Part shown: piece by piece, positions 9,099 through 15,852 of the stretch | Layout: each line of letters begins with the position of its first letter | Numbering within the stretch: position 1 is the stretch's first letter | IMG/VR virus record: IMGVR_UViG_3300040808_000290 | Coordinates: 1 to 30,329 of that record | DNA length: 30,329 nucleotides | Source: a virus | Strand: one strand, 5' to 3' | Made by a program: the position numbers and the translations under genes | Notes under the pieces: generated by a model | Database searches by the model: none | Seen by the model: only the letters and a program-made list of their open reading frames with translations | Told to the model about the DNA's origin: nothing

Positions 9099-9647
9099 TT
9101 AGTCTGTTAGTTCGTCTGTTATATCTTCGGCATACGCCTTTTCTATTGCTTCAAAGTTCTCCGTCATAGACCTAGTGAATGCAGGAAGCATAAATGGATT
9201 TGGCAGTATTCCAAACGCTTTGATGCTGCGATTGATCATAAACATCAGGCTGTTCAATTTACTTGGTGTCATGGATTCAAATTGGCGTTTTTTACGATTG
9301 AAATAACGTAACTTCTTGCCCTTAGTGATCCACTTTTTTAGAGCAGCAGGCGGTACACCCTTTCCTGCTTTTCTGCCTTCCTCTACATACTTCCCGTAGT
9401 CCTCGAAATACATATTGACAAACGGCACGTCCCTAGTGTCAATGTCGTATCGTATGCTCTTTTGCAAATCGCCTGTAGCTACGGCTCTACGTTTTTTCAT
9501 TTTTATATTCGTGCTAGTAGGTGACATTCCGTTCCATGTGCTTGTTCTACTAGGTCTTGGTTTGTATGTACCAAGTTCTAGCTTTGCTAGCTGTACGGCT
9601 CTTTCTCCTTGCTTCTCAAGGGCTTTTGTGAGTCTTGGGTATCTCAT
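9099..9647 (-). CDS. HK97 gp10-like tail completion protein
   Basis: 182 residues from ATG at 9647, which shares its A with the upstream TAA (TAATG); an in-frame GTG two codons earlier is less likely. The protein is very basic, starting MRYPRLTKALEKQGERAVQL, with ATGDLQKSIRYDI (the common ATGxLxxSI signature of HK97 gp10-like head-tail joining and tail completion proteins), a YGKYVEEGRKAGKG segment, then ILPNPFMLPAFTRSMTENFE (close to the family's P-x-PFMxPAF motif). These proteins act at the neck or tail end during virion joining. Position directly after the tail terminator candidate agrees. Confidence 0.75.
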   Translation of the reverse strand: MRYPRLTKALEKQGERAVQLAKLELGTYKPRPSRTSTWNGMSPTSTNIKMKKRRAVATGDLQKSIRYDIDTRDVPFVNMYFEDYGKYVEEGRKAGKGVPPAALKKWITKGKKLRYFNRKKRQFESMTPSKLNSLMFMINRSIKAFGILPNPFMLPAFTRSMTENFEAIEKAYAEDITDELTD

Positions 9648-10117
9648 TAGCACGCTCCTTGATTAACTGCACTAGACGGCAGCGTGATCACAAACGTAGT
9701 CTCCCAACCTGCAAGTTGATTCTCGAACCTGTCCACGAATGGCGTGCAGTTGATATTGGTGTCTATGTCTACGTTGTTTAGATCTATTTTTCTGTTTATG
9801 ATGTCTGCAGCAATTTGCAACCTGACCAACAAGTCACTAAGCACATCCATCTTGTTGTCTATGCCCTCAAAGGGAATGGCTTGGTCACGCAAATCTTTTT
9901 TATTAAAATCTACTATATCTAAGACAGCTATGTTCATGTTGTAAGTGATCGTGCGCTCTCCTATCGTTGCTGTAGCAGGCGTGATATGTGCTAATGGGAA
10001 TATAGTCTGCCTAGCAAGGTCTACATCCTCAATACTGCCATGAGTAATCGTAGAAAATCCTACCCTGCTGTCCTTTAAGATGTCGTAAAGAATATCTGTG
10101 ATTTCGTAGTATGTCAT
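9647..10117 (-). CDS. Tail terminator candidate
   Basis: 156 residues; ATG at 10117 overlaps the stop of the minus-one frame chaperone ORF in an ATGA. The sequence starts MTYYEITDILYDILKDSRVG and contains FPLAHITPATATIG, ITYNMNIAVLDIVDF and WETTFVITLP. Short alpha/beta proteins with a structure-pattern of N-terminal helix, NMNIAVLD strand and a late WETTF strand in this place are usually tail terminator (gpU-like) or neck proteins that cap the tail tube. No motif proves it; size and context are the basis. Confidence 0.6.
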   Translation of the reverse strand: MTYYEITDILYDILKDSRVGFSTITHGSIEDVDLARQTIFPLAHITPATATIGERTITYNMNIAVLDIVDFNKKDLRDQAIPFEGIDNKMDVLSDLLVRLQIAADIINRKIDLNNVDIDTNINCTPFVDRFENQLAGWETTFVITLPSSAVNQGAC

Positions 10118-10359
10118 TTTCTCTTCGCTATAGTTTCATTTAATTGCTGTAGGTCTGCTTCATATGCAAGCCAATGGAGGCAAGTGTGTAAGGATATATT
10201 TGTGACCTGTTCAAGTCTAAGGATATTTCCTTGAGTGAGTCCGTAAAGTGTGCTAAACCAAGACCATTTTTTAGCAAATGTTCTTTCAGCACCTCGTCCT
10301 TCTCCACCTGCTTCAAAGACTTCAGGGTATCTAGAAGTAAGTCGCTCCCTAAATTCCAA
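10114..10359 (-). CDS. Tail assembly chaperone, minus-one frame extension
   Basis: An 81-codon frame entered at TTG (10359), in the -1 frame relative to the zero-frame chaperone. There is no ATG at its start, so it is best read as the frameshift part of a 242-residue fusion: 161 zero-frame residues then LEFRERLTSRYPEVFEAGG. Its body (TFAKKWSWFSTLYGLTQGNI, then ISLHTCLHWLAYEADLQQLN) is the KKWGWFxxxYxL type domain that I recall as conserved in tail chaperones of flavobacterial phages. Its stop forms an ATGA overlap with the next gene, which supports use of this frame. A sequencing error in the T run is the alternative. Confidence 0.75.
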   Translation of the reverse strand: MEFRERLTSRYPEVFEAGGEGRGAERTFAKKWSWFSTLYGLTQGNILRLEQVTNISLHTCLHWLAYEADLQQLNETIAKRK

Positions 10360-10841
10360 AAAAAAACAACTGCACCTAGAGCCACTCCTAAAGGCATCTG
10401 CTTGTATTGTGACGCATTATCATAACCTTTGTAGTTCTCTATGTCGTATCTGTTCCCAAACGTCTTTAGAAGCGGTCTATACAAGATGCACATAAGTCTA
10501 TGCCAATTATCCACCTCATGACCTACGCTTTCAAGATCTACATACTCACCCATAGTGATCTCGTCTAGATTGGGTATGAAAGCCATTTTAACGCCTTCTA
10601 ACGTAAAGAAACGCTCATGATAAGGCTTAGTATTCAATAGGCTTTCTATGCCTAGACATATCTCCTTAACGTGTTGTGCGTGAAGTTTGTCATAGTGTTT
10701 GACATCTAGATTGCAAAACACACTCAACATCGTTTGTCTAAGTATGTCTTGATCCTCTACACCTTCAGTCAATTTTTGATATCTCTGTAATTGACCTAGC
10801 GTGATGTCATTTAATTCTGTGGGTACTATAACCTTGATCAT
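10140..10841 (-). CDS. Tail assembly chaperone, zero-frame product
   Basis: 233 residues starting MIKVIVPTELNDITLGQLQR, a beginning like that of lambda gpG-type chaperones in flavobacterial phages. Residues about 100-165 contain VDNWHRLMCILYRPL and MPLGVALGAVVFFWNLGSDL. Codons 158-162 read GTT GTT TTT TTT TGG, and this T9 run is a candidate -1 slip site. Beyond it, the zero frame runs on for 73 residues (LDTLKSLKQVEKDEVLKEHL and more), overlapping the minus-one frame for its whole length. Tail assembly chaperones coat the tape measure protein during tail building. Lambda makes a short G and a frameshifted GT product; the same is inferred here. Confidence 0.7.
   Translation of the reverse strand: MIKVIVPTELNDITLGQLQRYQKLTEGVEDQDILRQTMLSVFCNLDVKHYDKLHAQHVKEICLGIESLLNTKPYHERFFTLEGVKMAFIPNLDEITMGEYVDLESVGHEVDNWHRLMCILYRPLLKTFGNRYDIENYKGYDNASQYKQMPLGVALGAVVFFWNLGSDLLLDTLKSLKQVEKDEVLKEHLLKNGLGLAHFTDSLKEISLDLNRSQIYPYTLASIGLHMKQTYSN
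10358..10366 (-). promoter_or_regulatory. T9 slippery site for -1 ribosomal frameshift
   Basis: On the minus strand GTT followed by TTT TTT T is read in the zero frame; the heptamer T TTT TTT (10365-10359) allows tandem slippage of both tRNAs by -1, after which TTG GAA TTT AGG is read. The site sits at the join between the two chaperone frames. I did not identify a clear downstream stimulatory structure. Confidence 0.7.
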
Positions 10842-10885
10842 AATAATATAACGTCTTAGTGTTCATATGTGCCATGACATGACAA

Positions 10886-10921
10886 AGCCACCTTATGGTG
10901 ACTCTGCAGGCAAGATCTTGC
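10886..10921 (-). promoter_or_regulatory. Palindrome and hairpin in a 79-bp gap
   Basis: The gap between 10921 and 10841 holds a perfect 12-bp palindrome GCAAGATCTTGC (10910-10921) followed on the minus strand by AGTCACC-ATAA-GGTGGCT (10903-10886), a 7-bp stem with one G-U pair. Only three T residues follow, so it is a weak terminator at best. It could separate the small-gene operon from the tail operon or be an operator. Confidence 0.4.
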
Positions 10922-11139
10922 TAATAGTCCATGTCATTTATTTTGTCTAAACGCGCTATCCTGTTTCTAAGGTCTGTTAGCCTTTTGGACGCATGCTTCA
11001 ACATTGCTATAGACTCGCATTCTAACTGCTTGTCCTTCATTAGCTTCTCAGCCAATCGAATATACGCTGATATATCTACCAATTCAGTTCCGCAGTAATG
11101 CGAATATTGAATACCTTTTTTCATATGGCTATCTGTCAT
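10921..11139 (-). CDS. Hypothetical small protein
   Basis: 72 residues starting MTDSHMKKGIQYSHYCGTEL; ATG at 11139 overlaps the upstream stop as ATGA. The second half is a charged helix (LKHASKRLTDLRNRIARLDK). No family recognised. It is the last of four small genes transcribed from the promoter at 12 kb, before the hairpin that precedes the tail genes. Translation is supported by the coupled arrangement. Confidence 0.55.
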   Translation of the reverse strand: MTDSHMKKGIQYSHYCGTELVDISAYIRLAEKLMKDKQLECESIAMLKHASKRLTDLRNRIARLDKINDMDY

Positions 11140-11321
11140 TGTGGTTCTTGTTTAATGCGTTCAACATTGTTTTCTAGCAGGCGTTCTATCAAGATCTTGC
11201 AGGTGTGTAACTTGGCATTCTCAATTACTACCTCATCGTCTATGCTCCTGCTCCATGCCTCGTCTAAGGCTCTATTGGCTTCCCTGTAAAGTTCCTGCAC
11301 CTCGTCTGTAAACTTTCTCAT
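11136..11321 (-). CDS. Hypothetical small helical protein
   Basis: 61 residues from ATG at 11321, chosen because it overlaps the upstream TGA as ATGA; longer in-frame starts (ATG at 11348, TTG at 11360) would overlap the neighbour more. The protein is one charged alpha-helical unit with MRKFTDEVQELYREANRALD and KLHTCKILIERLLENNVERI. No known domain. It is translationally coupled on both sides. Confidence 0.55.
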   Translation of the reverse strand: MRKFTDEVQELYREANRALDEAWSRSIDDEVVIENAKLHTCKILIERLLENNVERIKQEPQ

Positions 11322-11698
11322 GCTACTTCTATGTTTTTTTCTAACCATTCTACTACCCAATCATGTATATGTTCCTCGCGCACATATTCGGAAAGGTACT
11401 CAAACTGACTTACAAAAAGGCTGTCTAGGCAGTTCTTGCCCCAATCTATAATATCTATTTCATTAAGCCCATTCCGTACCACATAGTCCCATAGCATGTC
11501 TGTATCTAAGCCCTCTATGTACCATATATTTTCTGCGCGTTCTACGTCTGTATCCTCAATTTTGACACTTATACCTCTTGTCAATGGTTTAAAGCCAACC
11601 TCCATAGGTGCTACTATGGTTAGAAACATGTCGTAGTCATTGCTTTCTGTGGCAACCTCTATAGTGAGGCTGCCTTTCTGTATTGCTATATCAAACAT
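11318..11698 (-). CDS. Hypothetical acidic protein
   Basis: 126 residues, starting MFDIAIQKGSLTIEVATESN. Acidic alpha/beta protein with paired aromatic and acid residues (WYIEGLDTDMLWDYVVRNGL, YVREEHIHDWVVEWLEKN). The composition could suit a small protein that binds or mimics nucleic acid, but no family is recognised and I make no claim. It follows the 88-residue gene by one base and overlaps the next gene by 4 bp. Confidence 0.5.
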   Translation of the reverse strand: MFDIAIQKGSLTIEVATESNDYDMFLTIVAPMEVGFKPLTRGISVKIEDTDVERAENIWYIEGLDTDMLWDYVVRNGLNEIDIIDWGKNCLDSLFVSQFEYLSEYVREEHIHDWVVEWLEKNIEVA

Positions 11699-11699
11699 C

Positions 11700-11966
11700 T
11701 TAATCTAATTTACCAAAGTCAATAGTAAAGTCATTGCGGTCAAAGCCACGTTCCTCGAAGCCGTCAATAACAGCGTTAAAAAAGTATTCGTTGGTCAATG
11801 ATCCCTGTGCAATTTGGTAGGCACATGTCATGCCTTTCCATAATAGTTTCATGCCCATAACACAAGATCCTTTGTCCCCATGTTGTTCTACGATTGCTTC
11901 TCCAATCGCGTAAATGTAATTCTGCCCACCTTCTGTAATTGGGTTCTTGTAAAAAATTGTAACCAT
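11700..11966 (-). CDS. Hypothetical protein, first gene after the 12-kb promoter
   Basis: 88 residues from ATG at 11966 (MVTIFYKNPITEGGQNYIYA). The open frame extends upstream to a TTG at 12026, but that part overlaps the predicted promoter and the transcription start near 11990, so the shorter form is preferred. The sequence is a small alpha/beta protein with ending IDGFEERGFDRNDFTIDFGK. No family recognised. Its leader is about 24 nt. Confidence 0.55.
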   Translation of the reverse strand: MVTIFYKNPITEGGQNYIYAIGEAIVEQHGDKGSCVMGMKLLWKGMTCAYQIAQGSLTNEYFFNAVIDGFEERGFDRNDFTIDFGKLD

Positions 11967-11996
11967 GCTTTCTAGTTTTTTGCTTGTTAATACTCT

Positions 11997-12027
11997 GTAA
12001 AGATACACAAGTTTTTTAAATACCAAA
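11997..12027 (-). promoter_or_regulatory. Bacteroidetes-type promoter, copy 2
   Basis: On the minus strand TTTG (12027-12024) is followed after 18 bp by TATCTTTAC (12005-11997). This matches the Bacteroidetes primary sigma pattern TTTG, about 19 bp, TAnnTTTG, with one mismatch at the last G. It shares GTA..TAAAAAA and TGTGTATCTT with the promoter at 24.4 kb. It lies just after the terminase large subunit stop and before the small genes that precede the tail module. Confidence 0.7.
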
Positions 12028-12057
12028 AATAAAACGTAAAAATTTTTGTTTTTTTTT

Positions 12058-13215
12058 TTATCGGATGCTGTACCTCCCGTAATTAGGACGTGCTAGCGTA
12101 TTGTAAATAGAATAGCGCATAGCATCACATCCATGATTAAAGGCGTCTATAGGCTTGTTAGTGACTCGTCCTTGCTTATCCTCGTGGTACTTGTAGTTGC
12201 GTAATTCCTTGATCAAGTTGCTAGACCTAGATGTTACATGAAGCCTGTATCTCCTGATCATGTCAATACCTATGTTGATGCTGTCCCTGCCCTTTGCTGT
12301 TGCTTTTACATTCAAGCCCCTTCTGCGTAGTTCGTCTATAGTCTTAGGCTCTGCACTATCACCCCATATAGGATCATACTTGCTCAGGTTCAATGAAGCA
12401 ATGGTCTTGTAGATATCACTATTAGTCATGCCAACCCTGTAGATCAATTCGTCTGCGTATAAATCGTCCCCTTCTTGATACACCGCTATAAGAGCAGTAG
12501 GATCTGCGCTGTAGCCAAAGTCAAGACCATAGCCTACAAGATTAGCAGACGTGGGTATCTGTTGACATTCATTGTAGGTAAATATCAATGACTTGGCTTG
12601 ACCACGTTCTCCTAGACCATACACTCTCCAATAGTTCTCGTCAATACTCTTTAGCCGTTCTATTTCTGCTATGACACTATCTTCTAGAAACGGGTTGTCT
12701 AGATAGGTGGTTTGATAAAAGTCTGCATCGTCACGCGTAATGACCTCATCGTATATCCAATGAAATTCGTCACTAGGGTTGTAGTCTATAATGATCCGTT
12801 CTGTGGTACGCAAAGACAATTGACGCCAATCTTCGATGCTTAGTTCATTAGCCTCATTAGCAAACAGGACATCACGCTTGCGTCCCCTAATTTTTTGTGG
12901 TTGATCCATGCCTATGAATTCGACTAGATTTCCATTTAAGGTGATCTCGCTATTGGACTTGTTGTGATAGTCCTCGTTATATAGACCTAGCTTCATAAGA
13001 ATATCTATAAAGTCACGCATTGCTGATGCCCTCAATGAGGGGTAAGTCTTACGACATAATGTAATGGTCTTGCCTGTGTTCCTAAGAGCATAGGATACCA
13101 CAAGCCATATAAGGATGTTGTAAGTCTTGCCTGACCTTGTACCCCCCTGCTCTACAATGATGCGCTTAGTGGACGCCTCAAGGTGTTTGAATACAACATT
13201 AGTCTGTATTTCCAT
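12058..13215 (-). CDS. terL: Terminase large subunit
   Basis: 385 residues. It is the packaging motor: an ATPase that drives DNA into the prohead and a nuclease that cuts the concatemer. Walker A is GGTRSGKT (24-31), Walker B is DVLFANEANEL (115-125), the coupling region includes IIIDYNPSDEFHW (141-153), and the RNase H-like nuclease domain begins at YGLDFGYSADPTALIAV (229-245) with later acidic residues near IWGDSAEPKTIDELRRRG and KPIDAFNHGCDAMRYSI. This is the Terminase_3 / PBSX-like family, at near normal length. The gene overlaps the small subunit by 17 bp and is the last gene of the long coupled cassette before the second promoter. Confidence 0.95.
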   Translation of the reverse strand: MEIQTNVVFKHLEASTKRIIVEQGGTRSGKTYNILIWLVVSYALRNTGKTITLCRKTYPSLRASAMRDFIDILMKLGLYNEDYHNKSNSEITLNGNLVEFIGMDQPQKIRGRKRDVLFANEANELSIEDWRQLSLRTTERIIIDYNPSDEFHWIYDEVITRDDADFYQTTYLDNPFLEDSVIAEIERLKSIDENYWRVYGLGERGQAKSLIFTYNECQQIPTSANLVGYGLDFGYSADPTALIAVYQEGDDLYADELIYRVGMTNSDIYKTIASLNLSKYDPIWGDSAEPKTIDELRRRGLNVKATAKGRDSINIGIDMIRRYRLHVTSRSSNLIKELRNYKYHEDKQGRVTNKPIDAFNHGCDAMRYSIYNTLARPNYGRYSIR

Positions 13216-13564
13216 CTAGTATTCGTACAATGATAGGCTCTGTGTCTGCACCTGTGATTTCTGTACGTTCTACATAGCCCCTGCTCTTGCCCTTTGTCTT
13301 TAAATAGAATATCGTAGCACTTGTGTTGCCATCATTGATCTGTTGGTGCAGTTGACTTTCCGCAAAGTCCAATGCTACGTTCTCCAATTCTTGAGCCTGC
13401 TGTCTGTATTCTTTATCCTCGCGTAACCACCTGTAATGAGTTTCCCTGCTGATGCCTACATTCTTACAGGCAGTAGTCACCACTCCTAGACTTTTTTCTA
13501 GGGCTTCAATCATTGCCTTTTTTCTTGTGTCATTTTTTGTCATCGTGTCTACTTTGGTTTCCAT
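13199..13564 (-). CDS. terS: Terminase small subunit
   Basis: 121 residues. Small subunits recognise packaging sites and stimulate the large subunit. A helix-turn-helix is visible at about residues 24-48 (LGVVTTACKNVGISRETHYR), then a helical oligomerisation section (ALDFAESQLHQQINDGN) and TSATIFYLKTKGKSRGYVER, a phrase frequent in TerS proteins and in the related Terminase_5 type. Its start overlaps the preceding ParB-like gene by 16 bp and its end overlaps TerL by 17 bp. I place high trust in this because of the pairing with TerL. Confidence 0.88.
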   Translation of the reverse strand: METKVDTMTKNDTRKKAMIEALEKSLGVVTTACKNVGISRETHYRWLREDKEYRQQAQELENVALDFAESQLHQQINDGNTSATIFYLKTKGKSRGYVERTEITGADTEPIIVRILDGNTD

Positions 13565-14070
13565 GCTTTTGAATACGGCTTGTCAAGGTCGGGGTGTCCC
13601 ATTACTCCCTGCGTATTGGTTAGTCTTATAACTTCCTCACGTTCCATCTTAAGGCGTTTCATAACCTCCTGTACACTTAGACCGCTGTCCAACATATTCT
13701 GCACTATACGCCCCATTTCTAAGACACCATGTCTACCTCTTGCTCTATTGTGTCTTATGGTAGACATTTGTTGATGTTCTTCGTTTGTTGGTCTTAATAT
13801 GACTACAGGAACAAAGCCTTCTGTTATTGCGTATATCTCGTCATAACCACTACATGTCCATCTATGAAAGCCGTCTACAATGGTCATGTCAGGGTTGGCT
13901 ACTATAGGTTGTGTCCACCCGTCCTCTTTTATACTTGTCACAAGTAGTTCTAATTCAGGGGGTGCTACAGAATTGGGGTTGTAGTTATTCGGTTGAAGTT
14001 CGCTTCTATGTATCCACTTCAATTCGTCTAGTGGCATTGGTCTGCCATCACTTAGCGTTCTTTTTTTCAT
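13549..14070 (-). CDS. ParB/Srx-fold protein, IbrB-like
   Basis: 173 residues. ParB-fold core at 20-115: HRSELQPNNYNPN, VTSIKEDGWTQPIVANPDM, then the ParB box TIVDGFHRW (63-71) and ATIRHNRARGRH-like STIRHNRARGRH (103-114), followed by a helical HTH-like part (LSVQEVMKRLKMEREEVIRL). This arrangement closely matches IbrB of Escherichia coli, encoded with the PAPS-reductase-like IbrA and reported as a regulator of prophage-borne Eib genes. Here too it directly follows an IbrA-like gene (23-bp overlap). ParB-fold domains bind or hydrolyse nucleotides (CTP, ATP) and may cut DNA. What this one does is not known. Confidence 0.85.
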   Translation of the reverse strand: MKKRTLSDGRPMPLDELKWIHRSELQPNNYNPNSVAPPELELLVTSIKEDGWTQPIVANPDMTIVDGFHRWTCSGYDEIYAITEGFVPVVILRPTNEEHQQMSTIRHNRARGRHGVLEMGRIVQNMLDSGLSVQEVMKRLKMEREEVIRLTNTQGVMGHPDLDKPYSKAWKPK

Positions 14071-15334
14071 AGTATCTTTTTATATATTCTGCTGTTCCAA
14101 ATTGATTGACTGCTTCGTCCCTTGTAAGACCTGCTCGTTTTCTTGCTTTCTTAGATAGTGTTGGTACTTTCTGCAGGTTTCTTTCCTTGCTGTCACCCCG
14201 TATAGCTATCCTTGCCAAGAATTCCCATGATACACCTGTGAGTGGGCAGCTATCCTTCTCTGCTTCTGCTATTGGATAGTCTGTTTGGTTGGTGTGCCAC
14301 TTGACAATCTTACGCATAGATCGTTTTACTAGCTTGCGTGACTCAGGTGACATCTTGCTCAATAGAGCCAACGTATATTCACTCCACTTGACGTTATCTT
14401 CTTTCTCTATGTTTGTTCCTGTGTATAAACCATGATTGCAGTATCTCCATGCTGTCTTTATTCCTTCGGCTCGTTCTAATAACTTGTGCCAATAGTCCCC
14501 GTAAAATTCACGCCATTGATCCAATGTCCTTAGACTTTCTTCTGCGTATATACTTCCTACACGTTGCTTGTTTAGCTTCATGTAGTTCTTGCCTTTGTTC
14601 ATGGTGTCGTACTCTGTATTGTATGGTAGACCTGTTTCTCTAATGTACTTCCAAACGTCATGAGCGTTCCAATCATATATTGGATATGCAATAGAATCTA
14701 CACCACTTAGATAGCACTCGTTTTTCTTGCGTGTCATGATCGTATAGCGTGCCATTGACTCTTCTGCTCGTATTCCTACCAACGATATGGCAGTAACGCC
14801 TTTCTTGATGTAGTTATCTCTATGCAAGTCTACCATTTCACCAAAGTCTAGTTTATTCTTGACAGCATTGGCTCTAAAAGGAAGCCCATCGGGGTGTTCG
14901 TAGTTAGGATCTGTTTGAAATACATGACCTTCTAGTTCTGTTATTGCAAAGTCAGGCTTTTGCCTTACCCACAACTGCTTTTCGTCAGGATGCCAAGGAT
15001 ACCAAAGAGGTGCATACATGCTTCCTGCATTTCTTAGACTAAACGGGACAGCATACCAATGTAAATCCACTTCAGGCATAGCGTATATCTCTTCTAGCAG
15101 TTTAATTGTTCCTAGCCCCTCTGCTTCATGATCTATGTATGTGCATTCCACAGGTAGCTTTCCTATTTCTCGTGCTACCTCAATGGTGATATACAGCATT
15201 GCGGTTGAGTCTTTACCCCCTGAAAAGTTTACGATCACTTTGTCGTAGCTATCATACAGGTATTTAATGCGCTTCTTAGCACCCTCTACGCATGTGTAGT
15301 CTTGATAGTCTTTTTTTAAGATTGTACTCGCCAT
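14048..15334 (-). CDS. PP-loop ATPase / PAPS reductase-like, IbrA (DUF3440)-like
   Basis: 428 residues from ATG at 15334 (an in-frame TTG at 15346 is less likely). PP-loop SGGKDS at 38-43 within VIVNFSGGKDSTAMLY binds ATP or PAPS; a second motif SLVGIRAEESMARY lies at 184-197 and AYPIYDWNAHDVWKYI at 216-231, all typical of the PAPS reductase and N-type ATP pyrophosphatase fold. The 200-residue C-terminal part (with IKTAWRYCNHGLYTGTN and a final TAEYIKRYY) resembles the DUF3440 extension of IbrA proteins. PAPS reductases reduce sulfate donors, while relatives adenylate substrates. The family has both roles, so the chemistry is open. It overlaps a glutaminase gene upstream and an IbrB-like gene downstream. 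Confidence 0.88.
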   Translation of the reverse strand: MASTILKKDYQDYTCVEGAKKRIKYLYDSYDKVIVNFSGGKDSTAMLYITIEVAREIGKLPVECTYIDHEAEGLGTIKLLEEIYAMPEVDLHWYAVPFSLRNAGSMYAPLWYPWHPDEKQLWVRQKPDFAITELEGHVFQTDPNYEHPDGLPFRANAVKNKLDFGEMVDLHRDNYIKKGVTAISLVGIRAEESMARYTIMTRKKNECYLSGVDSIAYPIYDWNAHDVWKYIRETGLPYNTEYDTMNKGKNYMKLNKQRVGSIYAEESLRTLDQWREFYGDYWHKLLERAEGIKTAWRYCNHGLYTGTNIEKEDNVKWSEYTLALLSKMSPESRKLVKRSMRKIVKWHTNQTDYPIAEAEKDSCPLTGVSWEFLARIAIRGDSKERNLQKVPTLSKKARKRAGLTRDEAVNQFGTAEYIKRYYEKKNAK

Positions 15335-15852
15335 TCTTTGCTGCAATAATAGTCGGTTGATATGTATTTGTGATGTATCAAAGGTAGTTGCTTTTGATAT
15401 CCTATAAACTTGTAGCTATACTTGGTGTATTCTATAGCTAGAAAAGCACCTTTAATCTTTGCTACGTTGTTTTTAATCATAGGTATCAAGGCTTCGCTGT
15501 CTAGATTAGTTCTTGGTTTGTAGCCTAAGCTATACATGATCATTTTGTGTTCTTTTATGTTTCCATTGTGAACCACAGCCACGCCATCACCTAAGACAGG
15601 TTGACTATTCATGATCTGCATGTCTCCGCTAGTGACTAATCTGCTATGACCTATACCTACAACACATCTAGAAGCAAGGTTTACAAGCAAGTCTACGTCC
15701 ACCCGTCCATGACTTACATGGTATATGTGTTGATCTTTAGCCGTAATCCCAAAGAAGCCATACCCATGACCACCACGCTCGTCTGCTCGTGTTATAATTC
15801 CTTCAAGTTGGTACTCGTCAGGTTTACCCTCAAATCCCCATATTCCGCACAT
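15316..15852 (-). CDS. Stand-alone class II glutamine amidotransferase
   Basis: 178 residues from ATG at 15852, so that Cys2 becomes the N-terminal residue after Met removal; a GTG four codons earlier (15864) would block this. The catalytic set of the Ntn-hydrolase GATase II family (GlmS, PurF, AsnB) is all present: Cys2 in MCGIWGFEG, GIGHSRLVTSGD (66-77, Arg71), VVHNGNIKEH (93-102, Asn96/Gly97), TNLDSEALI (115-123). The fold hydrolyses glutamine and passes ammonia to a partner. No synthetase domain is fused, unlike most members. The gene lies between two PP-loop ATPase genes and overlaps both (23 and 19 bp), which suggests the partner is one of them. Confidence 0.88.
   Translation of the reverse strand: MCGIWGFEGKPDEYQLEGIITRADERGGHGYGFFGITAKDQHIYHVSHGRVDVDLLVNLASRCVVGIGHSRLVTSGDMQIMNSQPVLGDGVAVVHNGNIKEHKMIMYSLGYKPRTNLDSEALIPMIKNNVAKIKGAFLAIEYTKYSYKFIGYQKQLPLIHHKYISTDYYCSKEWRVQS

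Noticed and set aside
10842-10860. A 19-codon ORF starting in the gap before the chaperone gene.
   Set aside because: Too short, and it overlaps the chaperone start with no supporting context.
11136-11360. Longer start for the 61-residue gene.
   Set aside because: The longest frame begins with TTG, and the ATG at 11321 has an ATGA overlap as at most other joins in this genome.
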